Under the pieces are notes generated by a model that saw nothing but the letters and a program-made list of their open reading frames with translations, did not search any database and was not told the DNA's origin. The position numbers and the translations under genes were made by a program. From Syntrophaceae bacterium (lineage in GTDB: Bacteria > Desulfobacterota > Syntrophia > Syntrophales > UBA2192), in contig JABLXY010000001.1 in assembly GCA_013177795.1 (NCBI GenBank), forward strand, positions 930,001 through 994,000: 64,000 nucleotides of DNA. Direction: 5' to 3'. Every line of letters starts with the position of its first letter. Within the stretch, counting starts at the first letter, position 1. Shown here piece by piece: positions 12,171-20,011 of this stretch.

Positions 12171-12520
12171 CAGCTCGCACCCCCTTTCGATGCTTTCGAC
12201 GAGGGCACGATGCTCAGCGATGAACCGCCGCTTCTCTTCGGCGGTGCGAGGCTTCGCTGCACGGCTTTTTTTAAAAACTCGTTCTCCAGGGTGAGCCGGC
12301 CCACCAGCTGCTCGAGCTGACGGACGCGCTCCTCCAGGGCCGCTTCGTGACTGGGAGGGTTATCAAAGCGCCCCTTGGTGTACTGATCCTTCCAGTGATA
12401 CAGCAGCCCCGACGAGATCTCGTGACGGCGCATCAGCTGCGCCGCCGTGCTGACCCCGCTCAGGTACTCTTCGATCACCTGACGCTTGAACTCGTTGCTG
12501 AAGGTTCTGCGTGGCTTCAT
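12170..12520 (-). CDS. IS3-family transposase OrfA
   Basis: This 116-residue DNA-binding protein has a helix-turn-helix region (RRTFSNEFKRQVIEEYLSG) and a C-terminal leucine-zipper-like helix (EERVRQLEQLVGRLTLENEFLKK in two steps). A run of seven A residues on the coding strand (12272-12266) lets ribosomes slip by -1 into a frame continuous with orfB. That is the standard way IS3 elements make the OrfAB transposase. Confidence 0.9.
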   Translation of the reverse strand: MKPRRTFSNEFKRQVIEEYLSGVSTAAQLMRRHEISSGLLYHWKDQYTKGRFDNPPSHEAALEERVRQLEQLVGRLTLENEFLKKAVQRSLAPPKRSGGSSLSIVPSSKASKGGAS

Positions 12521-12609
12521 GGCAAGATCCTTTCTCCCCCTCGTGGGGATCGGGGGTCCTGCCCGGTACTCTAACACATTTTGTCCAACTCAAGGGGTGC
12601 AGTCCACAC

Positions 12610-13303
12610 AGCCTTAATCCAGAGGGGCGAGGAGTTTGTCTTTAAAAGAGAAATATATGAAAAAGCTACTGCTTATAATTGGAACGGGTTTGCTTCCGGG
12701 GAAAGTGCTATCAATGATGCTTTTAACAGAGCTATAAATAAGTTGGATGTTAATGATTGCTTCTTAAAAGCCAGCCTTAAAATATCAGAACAAACTCATC
12801 CCCCAAAAGCACCTGAGAAAATCGTATTCGATAATCAAAATTTACCTGCACAGGCATCTTCTCGAGATGCTACAACGACATCTCCCCTATTATCGATGAA
12901 CTTACCCAACGAAAAGATCATCGATTCTAAAAGCAGCAAGACTCAAACGCTGGGCAGACACTGGGTGTTATTTCATACAGGTAAAGCAAATTACAAATAT
13001 TATTACGATTCAGAAAGCATTGTTCGAACATCAAAGAATAATGTTCTTTTGTGGTCAAAAACAGTCTCCTCGAAGGAGGCAAGAGACGCCTTTCCTTCAA
13101 CTGCTCAAGAAATTACGAGACGAGAAGAATACGATTGTTCAAAGCCATCGAGGCGAATCTTAGATATATTTAAAGATGGTGTCAGAGAAAGGATCAGCAA
13201 TGAATGGCGTGATATTGCACCACAGTCACCCACCGAAATACTATATGAAATTGTCTGCAAAAGTAGAACTATTTACAATAAAGACAATAGAAATGCCGAG
13301 TAG
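12610..13303 (+). pseudogene. Lipoprotein gene, 3' part, with Adhesin-E-like C-terminus
   Basis: This is the continuation of the gene begun at 10862. After the insertion the frame reads TALIQRGEEFVFKREIYEKA and runs to the stop at 13303. The last 115 residues (HWVLFHTGKANYKYYYDSES ... WSKTVSS ... EYDCSK ... EIVCKS) have the pattern of surface-adhesin protein E domains: a D-S-I-R strand, W, and two spaced Cys. The piece has an accidental upstream start inside the element but no plausible promoter. Confidence 0.8.
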
Positions 13304-13486
13304 AAAACATTTGGGGACGTCTTTCACATGTTCACAGCATAATCGGGTGTCAGATCTTGAATTATCAGGTTCTGACTACCGGCGACAACGCATCACTGAC
13401 ATGTGAAGACCCGGCCCCCATTTCCCCCGCCCCCAGGCGCGCCTGAGGCCTGGCGTCAGCCCACCGAGCAACACGGAAAAGAACGA

Positions 13487-14791
13487 ATGAACGATTTCCC
13501 GTTCATGACCTCGTACTGGTTCGATTCACAGATCGCGACAGCGCCATCACTGTCCGGAGCGCAATTCGCGGACGTGGCTGTTGTCGGCGGCGGGTTTGCG
13601 GGGCTTTCGGCTGCACACCATCTCAAGTCCAGCGAGCCCGGCCTGCGCGTCGCGCTCGTCGAGGCGAAACACATCGGGTTTGGCGCAAGCGGCCGCAATG
13701 CCGGCTGGCTGTTGAGTTTGCCCCCGGTCCATTGGCTGCTGGAGGATCTCGATGACCCCCGGCGCTTGGCTGACATCCGGTGGACTTCTCAACTCTGCCG
13801 AGAAAACATCGCCCAACTGGGCAGATGGGTCGCGGACGAAGCGATCGATTGCGCGTGGACCCCGTCACGACACGTCCTTGCCGCCCGGAACCGCCTCGAG
13901 GCGGCCGCCCTTCGCTGGCTCATGCAGCGTTACGAGGCAATCGGCCTGCACTGCGAGTTCTTCGAGAAGGAAAAGATGGCCCAGCTTGTCGGGTACCCGG
14001 CAATCGCCGGTATGGCCTACGAGTTTGTGAGTATTCAGCCCTACCGGCTTGCGCGAGGGCTGCGACAGCGGTGTCTAGACCAGGATGTGCGGATCTACGA
14101 GAACACGCCCATCGAGACGATCCGTTCCACGAGCCGGGGCGTGCAACTGACCGCTGCCGACGGCGCCACGCTGACTGCCCGGAAGGTGATCCTGGCCACA
14201 AATGCCTACACACGCTCGCTGACGCTGGACGCGGAAATCCCGGCGACCTCGACCCAGCACACCTACATGCTGGCCACCGAGCCGCTGGAACCCGACGTGC
14301 TCGATCGCATTTCGCAAACCCGCACGCCCTTCGGCGACCCGGCCCTCTCTTTCTTCATCGGCCGCATCTATGAGAACCGACTCCTGTTCAACGGTATCGA
14401 CCGGGCTTCGCGGGTCACACCGGAGGACGATCGCCATGTGCCGTCCTTTGTCAAGCTGCACAGGGAAATGCTGCGGCGGTTTCCGTTCCTCGAACCCGTC
14501 CCCTTGGCGGGGGCCTGGGGCGGGGCGGTACAGCAGACCCCTTCGGACGCCCCAATCGTGCGACGCTCGAAAAACGACCCGAATGTTATCCTGAATATCG
14601 GGTATGGCGGCGGGAGCGGTGTGGGCATGGCGCTCCTTTCCGGTCGATTGACAACAGGTCTGGTTTCGGAAAGGGGGCCAAAAGACGACGATGCCCAAAG
14701 GCTGCGCACCTTGCTCGCCAACAGCCGTTTCCCCAGGATGGGGCCCGTACGCGCCGTGTTCGGGGTGCTCAGGAAGATGGTTTTCGGCTAG
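13487..14791 (+). CDS. FAD-dependent amine/amino-acid oxidoreductase (DAO family, PuuB-like)
   Basis: This is a flavoenzyme of the D-amino-acid oxidase superfamily. The SYWFDS opening and GASGRNAGWL motif are most like gamma-glutamylputrescine oxidoreductases. The Rossmann FAD motif VVGGGFAGLSAA lies at about residues 26-37, and a second FAD-contact segment NIGYGGGSGVGMALL is near the C-terminus. Length is 434 aa from ATG 13487; the frame is open upstream through a Pro-rich stretch without domain. The substrate cannot be assigned. It stands alone, facing the next gene across a shared terminator. Confidence 0.8.
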   Translation: MNDFPFMTSYWFDSQIATAPSLSGAQFADVAVVGGGFAGLSAAHHLKSSEPGLRVALVEAKHIGFGASGRNAGWLLSLPPVHWLLEDLDDPRRLADIRWTSQLCRENIAQLGRWVADEAIDCAWTPSRHVLAARNRLEAAALRWLMQRYEAIGLHCEFFEKEKMAQLVGYPAIAGMAYEFVSIQPYRLARGLRQRCLDQDVRIYENTPIETIRSTSRGVQLTAADGATLTARKVILATNAYTRSLTLDAEIPATSTQHTYMLATEPLEPDVLDRISQTRTPFGDPALSFFIGRIYENRLLFNGIDRASRVTPEDDRHVPSFVKLHREMLRRFPFLEPVPLAGAWGGAVQQTPSDAPIVRRSKNDPNVILNIGYGGGSGVGMALLSGRLTTGLVSERGPKDDDAQRLRTLLANSRFPRMGPVRAVFGVLRKMVFG

Positions 14792-14851
14792 CTTCCCGGG
14801 CTGCGAGGGACGATGAGGTCCGGAAGACAAAGGAGATCGCATCTCACGAAA

Positions 14852-14895
14852 AAAGCCGGGGTCCCGGGGCCTTTTTGCCCCGGGATTCCCGGCTT
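14852..14895. terminator. Bidirectional rho-independent terminator
   Basis: A 19-base arm at 14852-14870 (AAGCCGGG ... CCCGGGGC) pairs with 14877-14895 almost perfectly around a CTTTTT loop. A-rich sequence lies on the left and TTTCGCTTTC on the right. It separates two convergent genes and can serve both. Confidence 0.85.
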
Positions 14896-14953
14896 TCGCT
14901 TTCAATCCATCACGAACGGGGTCGCTCACGGGATACCGGACCCGTGCCCCGGC

Positions 14954-17056
14954 TCACTGGGGCTGGATGCTCCCCTGTGTCATGATGTAATTCTGGTTCG
15001 TGAGATTCGCCCTGACGTTCGTGTAAGTCCGAGAGCGCGGGCCGAAGTCAGACCCGACCCGGTAGGGCGTCACGGTCCCGCTCCAGCCGGCGGGCACCTT
15101 GTTGATGTAGAAGCCGCGCGCATCGGTCGTAACGGTCGTCCCCGGGCTGAAGATCATCTGGACACCGCCGACCGGTGTTCCGTACCAGTCCACCACGGCG
15201 CCGGAGATCGTCGGAAACAGGGGGAAGGGACCGCTTGCCGTTGTCACGAGCTGCGCCCAGTCGATGAGCGGCCACAGGGGCTTGCTGGGCAGGCAGCCGA
15301 GCACCCCCGTCGGGAAGGATAGGAAGCCCTTCAGCTCGCCGTAGAGCTGCCACCACGGGCTCTGGGTGTCGTCGATCGCCGTGATGGCCCTCAGCTGCAG
15401 CGCCGTGGTGGGGCCCGAAATCCCGTAGAACTTGAAGGAAAGCTGGGGCTTCACCGACAGGATGAACTTCGCCTTGCCCCCCACATCGGGCTCCGAGAAG
15501 GAATACATCGTGGAGTATGTCCGGACGGGTGTCCACTGGCCGTCCTGGTAATTCGCCCCGAGGGTGACGATGGCCCCTTCCTCGAGCCGGGCCTTCATCC
15601 CCGCGTAGACGCGGCCCTCTGCGGCCACGAAGACGGCCAGCTCGGGCGCCACGACGATGGGCAGCCGCCCCATCATGATGGTGACGGGTTCGAAGAAGAA
15701 GCGCCCCGCCTCGAATTCCCGATTGAATTCGACATCGCCCTCGGCCACGATGGAATCGGCGATGAGCTTCACGTCGGTTGTCGCGCCGTAGCCAATTCTG
15801 TCATATCTCAAGCCGAGTGTGACGTCGTCGCCCACGCCGTCAGATGTGGGTCTTATATACTTCAAGCCCAGTGTGACGTCGTCGCCCACGCCGTCAGATA
15901 CGGGCTTTATATACTTCAAGCCCAGTGTGGCGTCGTCGCCCACGCCGTCAGATGTGGGTCTTATATACTTCAAGCCCAGTGTAGCGTCGTCGCCCACGCC
16001 GTCAGACGTGGGCCTTATATACTTCAGGCCCAGCGTGGCGTCGTCGCCCACGCCGTCAGATGTGGGCCTTATATACTTCAAGCCCAGTGTGGCGTCGTCG
16101 CCCACGCCGTCAGATGTGGGCCTTATATACTTCAAGCCCAGTGTGACGCTGTAGTTCATGCCCGCCACCGAGCCGAAGGTAATGCTCCCCGAGAATCGGA
16201 CCTTCTGGCCGCGGGCGTTTGCGGCCTCGAAGGAGAAGGGCAAAGACGGCTTGCCCGGAACCTGCTGGATGGCCGGGCCCTTGCCGCTGTAGGCGACGAA
16301 CCTGCGGTTCAGGAGGCTGCCGGAGTGCTGGACGGAGCCCTGCAGCACGGCATTCTCCAGCGTGGCCGGTCCCACGACGATGGAGAAAAGCCCTTGATCG
16401 TTTTGGTTAATCAGAAGCACTTTGCGCAGCATCCCCAGGGGCGTCTTCGCGGTCACGCCGCTGACGATGACATCCCCCGGCTTGAGGGAACTGAGAAGCG
16501 GTGTCGTCCCCCTGAAGCGCAGGACCTGGCAGCCGACCTTGTCACAGGGAAGCTCCGCAGGGTTGTAGGAACAGGGGAGCTCCGGAGGGGGAGGAATCAG
16601 GCACGGAAGCTCCGGGGGCGGCGGGATGAAGACCGGGCACCTCGCATCCGTCACGGTCCGTGTCGCACAGGGGAGTTCCGGAGGGGGCGGAATCAGGCAC
16701 GGAAGCTCCGGGGGGATGTAGAAAAACGGCACGGGAAGCTCCGGGGGCGGCGGGATCAAGACCGGCGACGCACAGGGGAGCTCCGGGGGGATGTAGATGG
16801 CCGGCCCCGGGCAGGGAAGCTCCGGGGGGATCCAGATTGCCGGCGACGGGCAGGGAAGCTCCGGTGGGATGTAGATCTGAAGCTCCGCATCGGTCAGGAT
16901 TTTGGTCGTGGGAGACAGGATGACCTGCCCGTCCACCGGCAAGACGGGCGGCACCACGGGTTCCGTGAGGCGGCTCTGGGCGGATGCCGGAGCGGCAGCA
17001 AAAAGGGGAAAAATAATCAGCAGGATCAGCGGCAAAATACTCTTCCAGCGATTCAT
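14954..17056 (-). CDS. Secreted protein with IPPELPC repeats and 18-residue TLGLKYIRP tandem repeats
   Basis: The family is unknown to me. The 700-residue product has a signal peptide (about 1-28). A low-complexity region (about 55-170) follows, in which [IY]PPELPC and IPPPPELPC recur about ten times with one Cys each. A beta-rich domain comes next. Then come six copies of the 18-residue unit TLGLKYIRPTSDGVGDDA plus a degenerate seventh. Further beta-rich sequence ends in a carboxypeptidase-regulatory-like domain (ISGAVVDWYGTPVGGV ... TTDARGFYINKVPAG). ATG 17056 follows AAAGGAGGTG. The product is probably a surface or matrix protein. Confidence 0.82.
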   Translation of the reverse strand: MNRWKSILPLILLIIFPLFAAAPASAQSRLTEPVVPPVLPVDGQVILSPTTKILTDAELQIYIPPELPCPSPAIWIPPELPCPGPAIYIPPELPCASPVLIPPPPELPVPFFYIPPELPCLIPPPPELPCATRTVTDARCPVFIPPPPELPCLIPPPPELPCSYNPAELPCDKVGCQVLRFRGTTPLLSSLKPGDVIVSGVTAKTPLGMLRKVLLINQNDQGLFSIVVGPATLENAVLQGSVQHSGSLLNRRFVAYSGKGPAIQQVPGKPSLPFSFEAANARGQKVRFSGSITFGSVAGMNYSVTLGLKYIRPTSDGVGDDATLGLKYIRPTSDGVGDDATLGLKYIRPTSDGVGDDATLGLKYIRPTSDGVGDDATLGLKYIKPVSDGVGDDVTLGLKYIRPTSDGVGDDVTLGLRYDRIGYGATTDVKLIADSIVAEGDVEFNREFEAGRFFFEPVTIMMGRLPIVVAPELAVFVAAEGRVYAGMKARLEEGAIVTLGANYQDGQWTPVRTYSTMYSFSEPDVGGKAKFILSVKPQLSFKFYGISGPTTALQLRAITAIDDTQSPWWQLYGELKGFLSFPTGVLGCLPSKPLWPLIDWAQLVTTASGPFPLFPTISGAVVDWYGTPVGGVQMIFSPGTTVTTDARGFYINKVPAGWSGTVTPYRVGSDFGPRSRTYTNVRANLTNQNYIMTQGSIQPQ
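15819..16142. repeat. Six tandem 54-bp repeats (coding minisatellite)
   Basis: Six contiguous 54-bp units, differing at only a few positions, encode the 18-residue repeat of the secreted protein on the minus strand. Being multiples of three, gains or losses would keep frame. The copies are closely similar at the DNA level, which suggests recent expansion or homogenisation. Confidence 0.95.
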
Positions 17057-17761
17057 ACGGCACCTCCTTTCCGGCCGGACCCCGTCGGCAGGAAGGCAAA
17101 GGCAACTGTTCACCCTGCCCGGTCAACGGGGACCCTCTGTCAGCCGGCCATATGATTGAAACGGGGTTTGAACGTTCGCGGCATTCCCTGGCGAGGCCCG
17201 CAGGCGCCCGTCAGGAAACAGGCAGGACAATCTTGAGTTCCACGGCCCCCCCTTCGCGGACCATGCAGACGAAAAACCGGAATCCGATAACCGGCCCCTT
17301 CGCTCGGCAGTCCGCCCTTGCTGTATTTGCTGAGAACCCACCGCGGACCGGTTCCCTCCGCCGGCCCGTCGATGCCATTCTCTCGAGGATGACCGTTGAG
17401 ACGAATTCGAAGGCGCTGCGCGCGGCGCGGGCGGGAACCGTGTTCCCCCCGGCACAGCGGTCGCGAGAGCCTACAATTTTTCAATAAAGGCTCTGGAAGG
17501 AAAATCAAGTCGCATAAATGTATGATTTTCTGATACGAAAAAAGTATTAGACGGGACGGCCAGAGAACGGTAGCCGGCCGAAAACCATCGAAAATTCGTG
17601 TACTTGAGGGTATAGAAAACAATCATCGGGGTCCGGCGTGAGCATCGACATGGTCACGCACGCATTCGCGCAGGAGCCGGTGGATTCCCTGGCAATGCGG
17701 CGCATTCCCGCGTGCGGACTTCTCTATTGACTTCCGCCCCCGCCCGCAGTAATGCCTGCCC
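17057..17761. other. Long intergenic stretch without a supported gene
   Basis: The 705 bases separate two divergent genes. The right part (17490-17640) is AT-rich and is the likely promoter region. A minus-strand frame at 17211-17378 (55 codons from ATG, ending LKIVLPVS) has natural-looking composition and stays open further upstream without a start codon. It may be a gene remnant. I see no repeat, tRNA or clear hairpin. Confidence 0.4.
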
Positions 17762-19387
17762 ATGGCACGGAAGACCGCCGGAACCGGCAGGAAGACACGG
17801 TACTTCGACATCGCGCTGCAATGCGCCGCCCGAATCTCCCTCGAGTTCACGGAGCCCTTCGAGCGGGCGCTGCGGATCATGGAGGACTCGGCCCGGCACG
17901 TCTTCGTCACGGGCCGCGCCGGCACCGGGAAGTCCACCCTGCTTGCCCACTTCACGGAGACGACGGCCAAGCAGGTGGCCGTCCTGGCCCCGACGGGGGT
18001 GGCGGCCGTCAACGTGGGCGGCCAGACGATCCACTCCTTCTTCGGGTTCAGGCCCGACGTGACCCCCGAGACGGCCAAGAAGAAGCTCCGGGATGCCGAT
18101 GCGGCGATCTACCGCAAGCTCGACGCCATCGTGATCGACGAGGTCTCCATGGTCCGGGCCGACCTGATGGACTGCGTGGACGCCTTCCTGAGGGTCAACG
18201 GCCCCGTCAAGGGCGCCCCCTTCGGCGGCCTGCAGATGATCCTCATCGGCGATCTCTACCAGCTGCCGCCCGTGGTCGGCTCGGCCGAGAAGATGCTGTT
18301 CAAGACGCTCTACCCCAGCCCCTACTTCTTCAGCGCCCGCGTCTTTGAGGGCCTCGAGATGGAGTTCGTCGAGCTGGAGAAGATCTACCGGCAGCAGGAC
18401 GACCGCTTCATCGAGCTGCTCAACGCCATCCGAAACCGCACGGTCACGGAGGAGGACCTGGCGCTTCTCAACACGCGCGTCGATGCGGACTTCGAGCCCC
18501 CCGCCGACGAGTACTACATCCACCTCACCAGCACCAACGACCTGGCCGACCGCTACAACGAGGAGCAGCTCAAGAAGCTCAAGGGCAGGACCTGGACCTC
18601 GTACGGCATCGTCGAGGGCGAGTTCGGGAAGGAGTACCTGCCGACGGCGCCCGAGCTGAAGCTCAAGAAGGGCGCCCAGGTCATGCTGCTCAACAACGAC
18701 ACCTGGTGCCGCTGGGTGAACGGGAGCATCGGGAAAATCACGGGCTTCGTCAGGGACCCCGAGGCGGGGACGCTGGTGCGGGTCCGGCTCAACGACGGCG
18801 GGACGGTCGAGGTGGCGCCCTTCACCTGGCAGATTTTCCGGTTCGTGCTGCACGACGGCGGCCTGGAGTCGGAGGAGGTGGGCACCTTCACCCAATACCC
18901 GCTGCGGCTCGCCTTTGCCGTGACCATCCACAAGAGCCAGGGGAAGACCTTCGAGCGGGCGATCATCGACGTGGGCCGGGGGACCTTCGCACCGGGCCAG
19001 TTGTACGTGGCCCTCTCGCGCTGCACGAGCCTCGAGGGCATCGTCCTCCGCAAGCCCCTGCGCAGGCAGAACATCCTGCTGGACTGGGCGGTGGTCCGCT
19101 ACCTGACCCGCTGCCAGTACCGCCAGGCCGCGAAGAGCCAGAGCCTCGAGGACAAGCTGCGGATCCTCAAGGAGGCTATCCGGCGCAGGCAGCCCCTGGA
19201 GATGGTCTACCTGAAGGGCTCCGACGTCAAGAGCCGAAGGACGGTGAAGCCGCTGCACCTGGGCGAGATGGAGTACGCGGGCAGGCCCTTCCTGGGACTC
19301 GAGGCCTGGTGCCTGAAGCGCCGCGACAGGCGGGTGTTCAACGTGGAGAAGATCCTCAGCCTTCGGCCGGCCGATGGGGAACAGTAG
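17762..19387 (+). CDS. Pif1-family DNA helicase with C-terminal WYL domain
   Basis: This is a superfamily 1B helicase, predicted to unwind DNA 5' to 3'. Walker A is GRAGTGKST (about residues 49-57). The Walker B motif is VIDEVSM, and further helicase motifs include GDLYQLPPV, TIHKSQGKTF and VALSRCTSLEGI. The last 70 residues (LKEAIRRRQPLEMVYLKG ... RRTVKPLHLG ... YAGRPFLGLEAWCLKR) match a WYL domain, a nucleic-acid or ligand-binding module described in some thermophile Pif1 proteins as a single-strand DNA binder. Length is 541 aa. No clear ribosome site precedes ATG 17762. Confidence 0.9.
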   Translation: MARKTAGTGRKTRYFDIALQCAARISLEFTEPFERALRIMEDSARHVFVTGRAGTGKSTLLAHFTETTAKQVAVLAPTGVAAVNVGGQTIHSFFGFRPDVTPETAKKKLRDADAAIYRKLDAIVIDEVSMVRADLMDCVDAFLRVNGPVKGAPFGGLQMILIGDLYQLPPVVGSAEKMLFKTLYPSPYFFSARVFEGLEMEFVELEKIYRQQDDRFIELLNAIRNRTVTEEDLALLNTRVDADFEPPADEYYIHLTSTNDLADRYNEEQLKKLKGRTWTSYGIVEGEFGKEYLPTAPELKLKKGAQVMLLNNDTWCRWVNGSIGKITGFVRDPEAGTLVRVRLNDGGTVEVAPFTWQIFRFVLHDGGLESEEVGTFTQYPLRLAFAVTIHKSQGKTFERAIIDVGRGTFAPGQLYVALSRCTSLEGIVLRKPLRRQNILLDWAVVRYLTRCQYRQAAKSQSLEDKLRILKEAIRRRQPLEMVYLKGSDVKSRRTVKPLHLGEMEYAGRPFLGLEAWCLKRRDRRVFNVEKILSLRPADGEQ

Positions 19388-19457
19388 ACTTTCCCCGTTT
19401 CGTGATATACTGCAAACACTTCGGATTTCCCTGAATTCCCCCGTGGGAGGGTGCATC

Positions 19458-19856
19458 ATGAACTTCGCCTGTGCCTCACGCTTGAGCCGCCGTGCCGGCC
19501 TCGCCGGTTTCGGCATCGCGATCATGCTCTCCGCATCCCTTCTCGACGGCTGCTACGTGTACGCCCCGCCGCCTCCCCCGCCCGGACCGGTTTACCACGC
19601 AACGACGTCGTTCGGGCGCTCGTGGAACGCGGCGCTCGACGCCATGGAGGACGTGGGGGCGCGCATCGTGTCGGCCGACCAGAACACAGGGATCATCCGG
19701 GGGACCCGGGGCGGCATCGAGGCCACGATCACGGTCCGGACGCAGGCCGACGGGCGCGTGCGGGTGGGGTTCAGCTCGAGGGACGCCTCGGGCCAGGAGA
19801 CGGGCCTGACCCGGCAGCTCTACCAGGCCTACGAGAGGAGAATGGGCCGGATGTGA
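19458..19856 (+). CDS. Putative lipoprotein
   Basis: The 132-residue product has a signal peptide ending in LLDGC, a lipobox with an unusual Asp at -2. A proline run (YAPPPPPPGP) follows, then a folded domain of about 90 residues (TTSFGRSWNAALDAMEDVGARI ... DGRVRVGFSSRD) resembling small DUF3568-like periplasmic proteins. ATG 19458 follows GGGAGG. The function is unknown. It lies between the Pif1 helicase and a flavocytochrome without obvious link. Confidence 0.7.
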   Translation: MNFACASRLSRRAGLAGFGIAIMLSASLLDGCYVYAPPPPPPGPVYHATTSFGRSWNAALDAMEDVGARIVSADQNTGIIRGTRGGIEATITVRTQADGRVRVGFSSRDASGQETGLTRQLYQAYERRMGRM

Positions 19857-20011
19857 CCCGCCCCGGCTGGATGACGTCCCGTACACTGCATCGCTCCGGC
19901 CGGGCTTCAGGGCGGCATCGCCGCATTCCGCAAGCGCGGGCAAGTTCCGCTCAGGCATGTCGGAGAGGCGCGTCAAACGATGCGGAAACGTGACGCAATG
20001 AAAGGGAACCG

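Larger units (their letters stand above)
11338..12606 (-). mobile_element. IS3-family insertion sequence
   Basis: The ends are imperfect 26-bp inverted repeats starting TGGAGTGC at 11338 and, on the other strand, TGGACTGC at 12606; 20 of 26 positions agree by eye. The trinucleotide CAC flanks both ends (11335-11337 and 12607-12609), matching the 3-bp duplications common in this family. It carries orfA and orfB on the minus strand and disrupts a lipoprotein gene. Confidence 0.93.

Noticed and set aside
15819-16142. Regular 54-bp repeats as a possible CRISPR array
   Set aside because: There are no unique spacers; the units are contiguous, divisible by three and encode a clean 18-residue protein repeat.
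17123-17622. Overlapping open frames of 85-160 codons in the gap before the Pif1 gene
   Set aside because: Arg/Pro/Ser-rich composition in several frames, no ribosome sites and no domains. Only a short minus-strand piece (17211-17378) was noted as a possible remnant.
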